From Phoenix dactylifera (Eukaryota > Streptophyta > Magnoliopsida > Arecales > Arecaceae): DNA of 64,000 nucleotides. This document shows, in pieces, positions 33,501-43,700 of this stretch; positions within the stretch are counted from its first letter, which is position 1; every line of letters starts with the position of its first letter. The stretch spans positions 744,001 to 808,000 of the forward strand of contig NC_052395.1 in assembly GCF_009389715.1 (NCBI RefSeq). Direction: 5' to 3'. The notes under the pieces were generated by a model. It was not told the origin of the DNA. It saw only the letters and a program-made list of their open reading frames with translations, and did no database searches. A program made the translations under genes and the position numbers.

Positions 33501-36363
33501 TATGATGGGTATGGTAGTAAATGTTCTAGGTTTTGCAGTTTGACAGGAAAGTAAGTTTTCAAAATAGGACCGTCATGCAAGAGAACTAGAACATAATTAG
33601 ATAAACAAGCCCAAAAGAAAGAACAACCTGTTACCTGTGGTGGATACAGTCAACCGGAAGTTGTAAAGTCTCGAGCACGAAGTTGGCGCCGAGTGAAACT
33701 AGCTGGAGCTGTGGTCCTGGATCTGCAGCACAAGGGGCTCCTGGAGTGGGCTGAAAAATGGCTAGATCGGGCCTGAAACAGGGTCTGCGGCTGATTGGGC
33801 TTGGACCGCGCTACAGTATGGCGCACTGGCTGGGCTGGCGGCCTGCTGAGGACAACTGGGCCAGGCCGGTCGGGCTCGGATGTGGCCTGATGCACCTCTC
33901 GGCTGGCAGCCTGGCACACAGGGGTGTCCCTGTTCGCGGATGAGAGCTGGATGGGAGCGGCTCGGACGAAGGCTCGGCGATGGGCGCTGCAAGTCCGGAG
34001 TAGGCAGCGGCCGACGGCGCACGGCGGCAGTGGTGGAGCACGCGGGCGCGGGGAAGGATGCAGCGGTGGTGGCAATCGGGCGGTTGCGGGAGTGGCGGGG
34101 ACAGCGATGGCGAGGCGGCGGCAGGAGACGGCACGGGCGGAGGCGGATCTCGTCGGCGGAAGGAGGCGTCACAGGCGGAGGCGGCAAAGGCGGAGCGGCA
34201 CGGGCGGAGGCGGCAAAGGCGGAGCGGCACGGGCGGAGGCGGCGAAGGGTACGCAGGTGGTGCGGCTCGGCGGGGAGGGCGTCGTCGGGGCTCGGTGACG
34301 GTCGGCTTCGATCGTCGGCGGTCGACCGCGGAAAAGAGGCGCCCGAAGGAGGCGTCGCACGGCGGCGGGCGTGGTGGCGCAGCTCGGCGGAGACGCGGTG
34401 AGGGGCAGCCGATCGGGGAAGATGAACAGGTAGTTTTTTTTTTTTTTTTTTTTTTTTACGCACGTGCAGTCACGTGCAAAGGTTTTTTTGTTTTTTTTTT
34501 CTTTTTTAGGCGGCACGTGCGGTCACGTGCGTCTTTTTTTTTTTTTTTTTTCCTCCGGAACGGATCCGGGCTAGTGGGGCGGGCTAACGGGTCTGAGACT
34601 TACCCGTTGCCCCAACCTTCTTCAACCTCCCGACGGATTCGGGAGGGCGTCGATCTTCACGGCGGCGGCTGCGGGCCGAGGCAGGGATCACAACGGCGGC
34701 TCCGCGACCTGCGGCGGCGGCGAGATCACGGCCACGGCTTCGTGGCCAGCGGCGAAGGTCGGCGGCGGTCCCCTCTATGGACCCGACGCCGACGGTTGGT
34801 GGCAGACGCGAAGCACTCGGGGCAGCGGCGCTCTCGTGGGGACGCGACGATCTCCGGTGGCGAGTCGGTGGCGCTGCGAGGTGGGGCGGCAGTTGGCGCA
34901 GACACGGCGATGGGCAGAAGGGGAAATCTATGGCGGGGCCCTTCCTTTGTTCTTTGTGACAACCGAGAGGGAGGATGGGGACCTGACCACACTTCGAGGT
35001 GGTGACCGCAGGTGGCCTGCGGCGGCGAGCGGGAGTGATGGTGGTCGCGGGTGTGTCGGGCGGTGGAGGATCCCGCTGCAGGGGTTTCTTTTTTTTTTTT
35101 TTTTTCTCTGGTGAAAACCGACAGAGGGGAGGGAGGGGGGGCTGGTGAAAACCGAGAAAGAGAGCGCCTGGTGAAAACCGAGAAAGAGGGAAGAAAGGTA
35201 ACGCTGGATCGTAGCTTTGGCAGCAGTGGCAAAGCCGAAGCTCTGATACCAAGTTGATGTAGCACCAGTGCGGGGGAAGAGGAGAAGAAGGAAGAACAAG
35301 AGAAGGAGAAGGAAGAAGAGGTTGTAGAGACGCAGGAAGAATAGAGAAGGAGAGGAGAAGAAGAGAAGAAAGAACGTAGGGAAAAGAAATTCTTAATCAT
35401 TCATTAACCCTAATCAACATAAAAGTTCCCTATAAATAGGGCCCAATAAGAACACTTAAAATAAAACCCCTTACACAAAATAAAACCCACAAATAAGCCC
35501 TAAAATGCAAATGAGTCCAGAAATAAAATAAACCACAAATAAACCCCTAAATGCAAATAAACCCAGAAATAAAATAAACAAATATGCAAATAAGATGGGG
35601 ACCTAGCTGATGTCCCCATCAAGGTGCCAAGACTCTAAGTAGGAGATATTAATGTTATTGATTTACTTATGAATAGAGGGAGGTGAAAGTATCTAAAGAG
35701 GAGCATGGTGGACCTTTCATGGTCCAACTATCTTATAATTGATGTGCCCTTGTTGTTGAAATATCTTTCTTGTCCACTTGGAATGAGATCCACATTTATT
35801 GAAGTGCACCTGAATCACATCCTTTCCGTTTAAGTGTCTGAAAGATCCAGGGACCTAGCTATCTGTATTATAAAACAAATGGCTTTACCCTAGTACTTCG
35901 AAATTACCTTGTGCTCTTGTCCATTTGCTCTTTCTCAACTTTGCTAGCTAGTTTACTTTGCCTCCAACCAATATCATGAAGGAGTTCCTGTTGCTGCTAG
36001 GCTTTAATTTGGCACTGCCTAAGTCACTTGGTCATGAATTACATGAGCATCAAAATGGTTTGTCTGGCATGTAGTTCACCCATGGGCTCCAAGCAAGCAC
36101 CACTTATGTGCTATCCTACTGATAGGTGTAGGTCCATATTATACATGCTTATTTCCTTTGAAAATTCACTAAGATTAAATGGATTTAGTTAATAGTTAAA
36201 TAACTTAATATATTCAACATAAACCCACAAATTGTGCTTTATCTTTTCTTTTTCTTGAAAAAAAAGTTTTCTTTCCCATCCACTATTTCCCCAGTAAGAG
36301 CATCATAGTCCGACAAAAGAAGTTGCTCAAAGAATTCTACATTTATACTACTAATTTACATGC

Positions 36364-36398
<35 letters not shown>

Positions 36399-36465
36399 GT
36401 GTATATATATATATATGTGTATATATATATATGTGTGTATATGTATATGTATGTGTATATGTATG

Positions 36466-36500
<35 letters not shown>

Positions 36501-36534
36501 GTGTATATGTATATGTATGTGTATATGTATATGT

Positions 36535-36566
<32 letters not shown>

Positions 36567-36582
36567 GTATATATATGTATAT

Positions 36583-36649
<67 letters not shown>

Positions 36650-36659
36650 TATGTAGGTG

Positions 36660-36705
<46 letters not shown>

Positions 36706-37619
36706 TGTATGTATATTGTGGATCTGTGCATGCAGTACAAACTGGAAACAAGTCAGCAGATTGGATAAAACCAACACAAAGAAATAGAACGAAGACATGT
36801 ATAAAGAAGTAATATGATTTTATTTTTTTCAACAGATTTGGGTGAAGACTCCAGAAGTTTTAGCTCGTGATCGTCTTTTGGGTTCATTTTCTGTAAGTTC
36901 ATTCCCAATTAAAATCCAGTTTGAAAGCATTTTTGCTTGGTTATCTTTGTCAGTACGTATGTAGTGCACATCAGATCCTCCACATGCACTTCGGTTATTT
37001 AGTTCTCTTGATAAAGGTAGGTTCAACTTATGAAGCAGGTTGGTTTTCCATTTGCTTTGACTTTTGACAAAGCTGAATGTGGTTGATGTCTGGTTAAGTA
37101 TGTCAAAGATCGCTGTACTACACATTACATCTTTGTATGTTGCTTCTAAGTATTGATGGCACTTGGCAGAACAGTGCATGTCAGGTGCATTTAGTGGGGC
37201 CTATAAGTCAAGGTCCTAATGATTCCTATCATTTCTTACAATTACACGATCTCTTAGGGAACCATAGCGATAACAGTCTAGTTTAATGTGGCATGTGATC
37301 TGAGAATGTTTATCTGTATTCCAAGCAACAAGTTTAAAGGAATGTTTTGAAGACTCTTTATTATCTGTTTAGCAAATCCATTTTGGTATATTATATGTTT
37401 CTCATACTTCAGGTGAAGCCTGTGCTAAGCAGAGTCAAGCTTACGTTATTAGGTCTGGCAGTGTCCTTAGTGGTCTGTGTTCTTCTTTTCATCAACATTG
37501 AGAACTCAAGAAATCCATCAGAAGATGTTGGGGAACGAGCTGTAGCTGGAGTATACAATGATGCTTCTGCAAGGTCATTTGAGCCTGATGCATTCTGTGG
37601 TGAACCGGATTTGTCCTAA
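27539..37619 (+). CDS. CGLD27: CGLD27/Ycf36-family (DUF1230) chloroplast membrane protein, four exons
   Basis: The encoded protein is about 267 residues, as usual for this green-lineage family. The Arabidopsis member At5g67370 (CGLD27) is a plastid protein linked to growth under low iron. Exons: 27539-28049, 28139-28167 (29 nt), 36836-36892 (57 nt) and 37413-37619; all introns are GT-AG and all joins keep frame. Residues 1-60 form a Ser/Pro/Arg-rich transit peptide. Conserved motifs follow: [13 protein letters not shown] (66-78) and [10 protein letters not shown] (171-180). Membrane segments lie at about 104-124, 131-151 and 208-228. The C-terminus holds the usual [15 protein letters not shown]-type ending. 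The start ATG is the first in frame in good context (CTCATGGCTTC). Intron 2 is 8,668 nt and contains a SINE-like piece, a young LTR retrotransposon and a long microsatellite. The gene looks intact if that intron is spliced. Confidence 0.92.
28870..29030 (+). mobile_element. Possible tRNA-derived SINE in CGLD27 intron 2
   Basis: Text at 28891-28907 (GGGCTCCGTTGGTAAAG) resembles a tRNA A box, and 28941-28951 (GTTTGGAATCC) resembles a B box. The spacing is about 34 nt between boxes, and a tail 'gaaaaataaataaag' follows. This order fits a plant tRNA-derived SINE. No target duplication was confirmed and the boxes are degenerate. Confidence 0.45.
29513..29879 (-). repeat. 3' LTR of the young intronic element
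   Basis: 367 bp. It differs from the other LTR at one position, in 'aaaagtttcctataaatagg' (other copy 'aaaagttccctataaatagg'). The minus strand carries CTATTTATAG, a TATA-like box, and a long C/T-rich 3' section. Confidence 0.93.
29987..32098 (-). CDS. Deletion-fused pol: protease, RT N-part, integrase, chromodomain
   Basis: One open frame of 703 codons. Protease: [16 protein letters not shown] and [15 protein letters not shown]-terminal part: [17 protein letters not shown] and [18 protein letters not shown]. At [11 protein letters not shown] the frame passes straight into [17 protein letters not shown] of integrase. The YxDD catalytic RT region, all RNase H and the integrase zinc domain are missing, yet the frame is kept. 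In integrase the segment with the QTDGQ-type motif and catalytic glutamate is also missing ([10 protein letters not shown] joins [10 protein letters not shown]). The C-terminus has a chromodomain start ([20 protein letters not shown]). The frame stops at a TGA in the place where relatives have tryptophan; downstream the same frame stays readable to the LTR. It cannot encode an active RT or integrase. Confidence 0.88.
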   Translation of the reverse strand: MTELEVGTQANECVEEVYEPNIENFVEDFGDEQTGLEFLQAEPQKEPTDPNNQNPRLHVVRCTLTQTKTEQDWRRTSLFYTLIKINDKTCKILFDSGSCINTIASGVVFRLGLKSTPHPNPYKVAWVDKTSLSVSERCLVPIQFLSYKDEIWCDCIPMDVGQVILGRPWLYDMDVTLHGRSNSCSFMFQDRKIILNSLPPRESIPEKKSATLRKDEPFHIITSKEVMKDIESQSSVFALVARAISMESNLEHSPATVPLLEEFHSVFPKDLPDTLLPMRDIQHATDLVPGAPLPNLPHHRLNPNEHTELQCQVDELHTRGYIRESLSPCVVPALLTPKKDDSWRMCIDSRAIDKIVKYHFFILRVDDLLDFMSSVTIPWQDVSMDFVLELPSTYIKHDSIFMVVDHFSNMAPFLLCPKTSNASRFAKLYFNEVVRPPDLPKSIIYERDVRFVSSIRKILRHMIGTKLKFSSAYVRTLDLVLPTAEFAYNSSVNRSLGMSSFEVVNGYKPRQPIDLILMSHQHKVSESAQSFASHLHSLHQEISKRIHSNNLKYKFLADLHRRYKELNVGDSVMVRIRPERISSETFKKLQSRSAGPFKILKKISSNAYVVNFPEAYGISATFNIEELVPYKISTFIPSDPFVATPTVVDHPDLAPASEPPPPQFHARREHIEHILDEQVISTRRGSYQRYLVRWKGRSESDVS
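32128..33117 (-). CDS. Gag of the young intronic element
   Basis: 329 codons from ATG 33117. The core retrotransposon gag domain spans about residues 90-230: [65 protein letters not shown] proline-rich tail follows. A zinc knuckle-like text ([11 protein letters not shown]) lies just downstream in the pol frame, so gag and pol are separated by a frame change at about 32.16 kb; the first knuckle cysteine is lost. The gag may still be translatable and form particles, which is inference. Confidence 0.88.
   Translation of the reverse strand: MDPSILQDILGQLAALRADRDEFKREIRVLVQHPRTPEPSTPIAAYPELGLTTPPIAFPHPPRNQPPPDHQRDLDERLLRTVRVDVPTFAGQLEPSVYLDWRAAMDNYFEWYEMTDDRKVRFAKMKLIGQAHWYWHNVEHMRETQRLPRITTWEDMKEKLNEKYLPFSYRQHLMDRWQKLTQGTSTVADYIARFEEFHMRCGVIEEETVTLSRFRAGLHEEIQKELILREITTIGQAYQLAQDVDSFLQAPVVRCTDSRFIPPGTRPNQNYPAQPRQFPNPFNQPGPSQAPIRTSPIPVQNHSNDKEKGILGPNPPSRSQVLGAKNLAI
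33118..35240 (-). promoter_or_regulatory. Long leader of the young intronic element
   Basis: About 2.1 kb separate the primer site from gag. On the plus strand it is G+C-rich (33650-34430 and 34570-35080) with artificial open frames on both strands. It has a short tandem repeat of about 30 bp at 34160-34250 (GGCGGAGCGGCACGGGCGGA), long T runs (minus-strand A runs) at 34434-34457, 34488-34500, 34531-34551 and 35089-35105, two CACGTGC(A/G)GTCACGTGC blocks (34463 and 34515), and three CTGGTGAAAACCG repeats (35108, 35142, 35168). No protein-coding function is claimed. Confidence 0.6.
35255..35621 (-). repeat. 5' LTR of the young intronic element
   Basis: 367 bp, TGATGTAGCACCAG... to ...GTCCCCATCA, adjacent to the primer site. 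It is the element's promoter side and directs transcription toward lower coordinates, opposite to CGLD27. Confidence 0.93.
36364..36716. repeat. Compound (AT)n/(GTATAT)n/(TATG)n microsatellite
   Basis: About 350 bp of alternating purine-pyrimidine sequence lie about 120 bp upstream of CGLD27 exon 3. AT dinucleotides grade into GTATAT hexamers and end in eight to nine TATG units (36678-36714). All open frames here (IYIYIY, YVYVYV) are artefacts. Confidence 0.97.
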
Positions 37620-38867
37620 ACCTTAGGGAAGAGCCTTGGATATGTCTATTGTTCTCCACATAAATATATACACAACAAGAAGTCCGATATCACATTTCCA
37701 GTTATGCACAGTTAGCAATCACTGCCTTTCTTGCTTCCATGTGGGACCATCTGATCTCTGTAAATAAGTGCATAATTCCTATATTGTGAAGTCATTAGCA
37801 GTTATAGGTTATTTCTGATTTATGGGTCACAAAGATGCATGTACTTACATACCATTGTATAGGAAGCAAATTTTACTGATGTGATTCTAGAAACTGTATA
37901 GAATATTAACATCATAGCATTTATAATTATATGACCTGACATTTATGGCTTGTTATTTTTTTATAGCACAACTGGACCACATGCTCTTCTTGAATCTTGA
38001 TGCAATCTAAAATTTAATTCCTTTAGAGGAGTTCCATACTAGTGAAGCTAGAGCTTGGGGCTTTTGTATAACCCATAAAATTCTGAGATTGGTCAAATAC
38101 CATTTAATAATAATCCAAGTCTAATGGTCTTGTTGAAGTGTATGAGAATATAGCTGCTCGGTAAGTGGCCTGTATTTTTGTACAAATGGCTTGAATGTAC
38201 ATTGTTACAGTTAGAAAAAAGTTCATGTGTTACTTGCCAGCTTAGTGATTCATACCAAGCTTGTACGAACAGTTGGAACTACTATGCTTGATGAATATAA
38301 TTAGAATGCTGGATGTCTCGTCACTGGTTTGAGTTACTGGACTGAACTTATGCCTTACTGATTCTATAGTCTATAAATACAGAATGATGGGGGTTCTCTC
38401 TAAACAGGTAGGGAATTATTCTGTCACTTGAACGATGTCCTGAACTTGAGCTGAACATTTCTTAGTGTTAAGTTAGGGGTTGACACAGAGAGAATGAGTA
38501 ATCTATTTGGCAAGGTCTTTCAAGGGCTTGATTGTTCTTTTCTTTTCTAATCCTTTATTTCTTTTCTTTTTTTTTCAAAAAAAAAGGGCCTAGATTTTCC
38601 TATTTTCACTTCAACGTCAACCTCGGCGGTCGAAAGATTGGAAAGGAATTTGAGGTTGAAATAGATAATCCCTTTTTTGGCAGGAATCTAGTTTCTGTGC
38701 TAAGCTCCAACCTGAATATCACTCTCTATGCCTGCAGAAGTGGTAACTGAACTAGAGAAAATTCAATTCTTCTAGAAGAAGATTGGGGATCAAAGGAGCA
38801 CCATATGCTGAACATGTGTGTGTGTGAGAGAGAGAAGGGGCTACAATAAGGTTATGCTCTCTAGTAA
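37620..38867. other. CGLD27 3' flank
   Basis: Contains the probable 3' untranslated region and A+T-rich intergenic DNA. No gene seen. A possible poly(A) signal 'ataaatatatac' occurs at about 37660. Confidence 0.4.
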
Positions 38868-39159
38868 AGGCCTCTTTGGATATTCCTAGAGGGTCGGGCT
38901 GAAAATCCTGTAGGATTCATGGATTGGGCTGCTATTTAAGTATGGTTATGTATCAACTAAATACCACCTAGCCCAAATCCTATGGGAGGGAAAAAACAGA
39001 CCTCTATGGATCTTTTTTTCTTTCTTTCTGCAGCCCAAAGGGTATGATCTAGGCTGGGTTTGGACAAGCTCTTAGAAAATGTAAGCTAGATGGACAAACA
39101 GACCTGATTTCTACAGGATATTCAACCTGATCCCATAGAAAAATTGAAACAGCCCCTAA
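38865..39159. mobile_element. Tourist/Harbinger-like MITE
   Basis: A 289-bp element (38868-39156) is flanked by TAA on both sides. The left end AGGCCTCTTTGGATATTCC and the reverse-complemented right end GGGGCTGTTTCAATTTTTC align loosely, and the inner text GAAAATCCTGTAG/GAATATCCTGTAG aligns well over about 55 bp. Size, TWA-type duplication and the GGCCTCTTTGG start fit PIF/Harbinger-derived MITEs. Confidence 0.6.
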
Positions 39160-40269
39160 GGGGGAAGGGAGAGAAGGGTGAGTAGAGATGTGGATTTGGT
39201 AGGAGCTATCTTCGTTCTACTATACGAAGGGATCTATGCGGATTGGAAGGTTTTATACAGGGGATAAAACAGGGTGTTTGCTTTCTAAATCTTTTGAGTG
39301 TAGACACAAGTAAATGAGGTGCTTCTAGTGAATTCATGTGAGATCTAGCTGAAGCATCATTTAAAAGTTTGATCAGACATTTATAGGAGGAAATGTGTGA
39401 CCTTTCTACTCTTCCTAACATCTTCCAGGAAGTTTATATCACTTCTTATTAAAGATTCTATTATTGCATTCTGGACCTTCAGATGTTTTGTAACTATCCT
39501 GTTTCTGGTGCATTTTTTTAGCACCCGAGCTTCAATTTGCATGAATTTCTTTTGTTGGACGATTATCTATACAGATATCATGAGATGCAAATTATGGGAA
39601 AAAGAAAAAAAAAACTATCAAAATCATCTTCTTGTGTACTAGTACGATTTATTGAAATTGTGACAAATTATATATCAACTTCATTCATTTCACTATCTGA
39701 TTCAGTTGCTTGTGATGTTACTTGGTCTGTTGGATTTTACTCTGGGTACTCCCTTGTTACCTTGTGGATACCATCCTTTGACGTGAAGCACATCTGGGTA
39801 ACTTACCCAAGGAATTACAAATTCAAACATTATAGAGATGTTGTTGGAAAATCGGAAGGAGAAATTTGGAGTTGCTTTCGGGGCAAAATTAAGCCAGTTA
39901 ATCTCTTGACTGATTCTATTGAGAGGAACTTCCAAATGTCTAGTTCGTAATGTTCCATAAGCAGATGGTTTGGTTGAGAGAAAAAATGTTCCATTTTGAT
40001 ATGTCATGTATTAAGGTTGGTCCGCGATGCAATGTGCAATCTTCAGTCTTTGGGGCAACATATGCTCTCATGGTTCAGAAGGTCACTCTGGCTCTCTCAG
40101 CATTTGCGTCGTAACTACGCAATCCTGTTGTAGAATTTGCTGGTATATGTCCTTCAGCTGAAGCAGAGTTGATGCCCTTGGGAAATCCTAAGAGAGCAAA
40201 ACCTTGTTCCCATTACAAGACTAGTTTGAAAGGTGACTTAAGCAATGTCATTACTTGGGATAACAAAGA
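39160..40269. other. Intergenic stretch
   Basis: No supportable gene. The 137- and 101-codon frames at 39537-39950 and 39702-40007 overlap on opposite strands and have no recognisable domain. Confidence 0.35.
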
Positions 40270-40707
40270 AAGACTGTAATAATTCAAGATTTTATCTAAA
40301 ATGACTAGCCGAAAGGTTTTTTTTTTTTAGTTTCTTAGTCCTGTATAAGTATCCAAAATCTTCTCGCCAAATAATCGATGTAGATTGAATACATTCGCAC
40401 AGGTCCTCATATATTTCCTCCATTCAAGCCGTCAGGCTAAAGATTCAAATATATTCAAATCTAATCACAAGCACCGTGATCGGCCCGTGGTCAGCTTTCA
40501 TGAACCCGTGCTGTAGTGTTTTCTAGTCCACATAGGCTATGAACTGAGTTCACTCTGATACAATTTGTAACAAGCAGGATTTTATCCAAAATGACTAGCC
40601 GGAAGGTATATATTTTGAGTTCTTTAGTTTTGTATAAGTATCAAGATCGTCTTGGCGAATAATCAATGTAGGACTAAATACATGCCCACATGAGTCCTTA
40701 CAAAGAC
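40270..40707 (-). mobile_element. Second TRIM element, complete
   Basis: Two ~136-bp direct repeats (40275-40409 and 40566-40702) flank 156 bp. Both carry 'attttatc(t/c)aaaatgactagcc' and 'ttgtataagtatc'. Exact 5-bp target duplications AAGAC lie at 40270-40274 and 40703-40707. On the minus strand the 5' LTR is TGTAAGGACTCATG...CTTGTTACA, followed two bases later by TTGTATCAGAG, a 10-of-11 match to the initiator tRNA-Met primer site. There is no coding capacity. Confidence 0.88.
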
Positions 40708-43700
40708 TGACTTGGAAGTTATTATAATCTTGTTGCGATCAGGGATGTTGTTAGGCAGGCAAATTCTCATTTGATTGGGAAGCTTTGTCTCTTCTGTCAG
40801 GTGGTTAAAAATTTAGTAATTCTGCCTAATAAAAAGATGAGAAAAAGGAAAGAAGCATGGTTGGAATCAAGCTCATCCTTCCGGCGACACAGACTGATGG
40901 TTCAAGATGCCAGTTTCATGGCGTCCACAAGTTAAGAGATGAATATGTTAGGAGGTGATAACTATGAAGATGTGTTTAAGCTTCATAATGGCTTCGCTCG
41001 GCTTTGCAATATATTGCCCCTGGTAAGAGTAAATGAATCAAGAATTTTGCAGTCATCGTCGCTGTCCTGAGCAAGGATATCTATCCATGCGCCACCTCAC
41101 TGAGAGGCACGTAAAACCCCACTCAAACTAGAATTACAAAGACAGATCCTAGCTGCCTTTGCAGCCACTGGACAGTTCCATTCCATGATATTAGCTGTGA
41201 TGGCATATGATGTACACAGTTTAAGTACCAAATTCAACCTCATCTTTTAATGTGTTTTAAGTTCACTAATATGTTTACTATGATTTTAACATTCACCTTT
41301 TAAGTGGCACTGTTACATATGCTGCATCTTTGTTCCCTCTGTGCGATTAAGATTTCACTGTCCATTATTCTCTGTTCTTCACATTTATTCGGTGCTTGGT
41401 ATCGCATCACAAATGCTTTGAATAGTGCAACCTGAAACAGGATTTGGATCAAAGTTTTAGTATATAAACAAAGGCAGCTGCTGATAGACAGGGCTTAGGA
41501 TTGGTTGTCACTGCCTCACTCTGAGCATCAGCTATTCCAATACCTGAAGAGTCTAGGCTGATGCAGGTCATCACCAGGACAACTAACTCAAGATGGAATC
41601 AGAGATAAATCATCTAGCTAGAAGGCTCATGGACATACAGCGAGAATGACGACGAATCAAGACTGTTTAGGGCCACCAACTTTGGCTCCATGCGAGGGTA
41701 CCACTGAAGGACGATCCTCAGGTGGTTGTCAAGTTGCTCTCAAGATAGATCTCTGGTAGGTGTTGATGTTAACACTGCATTTCCTACGGCTACTAGTAGT
41801 CTTCAAAAGCAAGCAAGAAACCCAAGGTTAGCTTCAACTGATCTAATTGCTATCATTCAGCCAAGGAACTATTTCTGATTTCGCCGGTCTTCACCCTTTT
41901 GCTGCTGTACTAGCTCTTTTCTCCATGTCATTTATCTTTTTTAGGGGATTTCGTCATTCTGAAGCTATACAGTGTTCAGTGGGACCGGGTTGTGTCCTTC
42001 GCCAGGAATGCCATCTTGTCTCTGCTCATGAATAGGTTTAGCACGGTTCTATTTTGTTTTATTTGCTAGGTCACTCCAAATACACTGGCCAATGAGGTAA
42101 AGCTACAGGAACAAGCGAAGGAAGACAAAAATTTTGAAAATTTCAACTAGAGAACCAATTCAATCGACAACCACATGAAACGAAACTATGAAAACAAATA
42201 TACTGCACAAGGGGGGATTGTATCTTTGACGTCAACATCTCGTGCTGATTTAGGTAATCAAAGTGATGATAAATGTGATCATATATATATACATATATAC
42301 ATATATGAGGTGGTCTTTGCTCCACTCAAGAAGAAAGAAAATCTACTCTAGAGATTCATCCAAATTAAAGATCCCCATATGTATATATGGGAGACCCTGA
42401 TACTCTTGAGAGGAGAGGAGATCTTCCCGTCTAAGATACATTCAAATTAAAAATTTATATTATTGATTATGATCGATACGACTAAAAGTTCTTACAAATC
42501 AAAAATCAGTGTGTTTTGGCGATGTCTCTTCCATGCATCAAATGAATACAAAAATGAATAGTTAAAATGATATAAGATCATATTTTGCTATGGTCGATAT
42601 ATATATATATATAAATGATCTGATGTAAATTATGATTAATAAGATGGATTTTTAATCTAAATGCTTTACTATATTTTAGCATAATAGCACAGCAAAAACT
42701 ATCTATTTTTGTATTTATGTGATGTATATATTAGAAACCACTAGAATTTGTGATGTGTGGGGTACACATACTAACGTGTATATATGCATACATGTTGGGT
42801 GCATGGATGTATACTTATTTATTTATGTATGTATAAGTCAAGCTTTTTTTTTTTTTTTAACGTAGCAATCACTTTTTACAATCAACAATATAAATGCAGC
42901 TATGCAAGTGGTGTGCCTTTAAAAAATAATAAAGACGAAGAAGAAAATAAGATGGAAGGTGAGACTGATCCCACGTCTTGCAATCTCAATTAAGCTGGCG
43001 TCCAACTTCCTGCCAGCGAAAAATGTTATCCTAAAAGCTTTGGCTAAAGTCTTCTGACACAGAAGCTGACCATGAATTCTTAAAGCCATGAACGGGGTCT
43101 ACGACGACCACGCGTGGCTTTGGTGCCTCGAAAAAAAAAGCATTAGATACTACAGTTGCTGCATGACCTCAAATAGGACATATGTGACTCGAGCCACAGT
43201 GGTGATGCCACCTACCCACCCACCCCTTCTGCAGCAGACCCGACCGTAGTATTGATGGTTCCCAATGCCTAAAGTTTTGAGTCTTGGTTCTGAATCCTCC
43301 GAGAGGACTGTTCTTGAACTGGGGTGAGATTGGCTGCACTGGTTAGGTGTTTGGTCTGCTTCTCTTTTGGATGCTTTTTATTATTCTGATGCCAGAAGTT
43401 ATAATGGCAGGGCCCACAACCTCCCAAAAATAGAAAACCTTGCAATCAAATGATTGATGGCCTAACCCACATTCCATCCATATGTCAGTTTGCCTATGGG
43501 ATGTATGCAATTGGATCAATACAAGCCAATGATCATGGATTCTGGGGCCAACAAGGATAATGAGGACTTGCACAGACTTGCTTATTTGATTCATAAGATT
43601 TTTCCAAAGAAATGAAAAAAATCAGAACATGAAAATAGATCTTACACCAATACTGACTACCCACTTTCATGTTGTGTTTTCTATTTAAATTTTTTTTGAT

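Larger units (their letters stand above)
29508..35626 (-). mobile_element. Young non-autonomous Ty3/gypsy element in CGLD27 intron 2
   Basis: Two 367-bp LTRs (29513-29879 and 35255-35621), TGATGTAGC...CCCCATCA on the plus strand, differ at one base that I could find. The target duplication AGGTG is exact (29508-29512 and 35622-35626). Next to the right-hand LTR lies GCTCTGATACCAA, the complement of the initiator tRNA-Met primer site, so the element reads on the minus strand. Order: 5' LTR, ~2.1-kb leader, gag (33117-32128), pol (32098-29987), polypurine-like CACCCGGGAGGAGT, 3' LTR. It lies antisense to CGLD27. Pol carries large deletions (see its entry), so movement must have relied on another element's enzymes. 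Confidence 0.95.

Noticed and set aside
33650-35400. Long open frames on both strands (up to 315 codons), rich in Arg, Gly, Ala, Ser and Pro.
   Set aside because: They arise from G+C-rich and poly(T) sequence in the leader and LTR of the young retrotransposon; overlapping frames on opposite strands and no domains.
36323-36832. Six overlapping open frames of up to 158 codons (IYIYIY and YVYVYV repeats).
   Set aside because: They are translations of a dinucleotide/hexanucleotide microsatellite in an intron on both strands.
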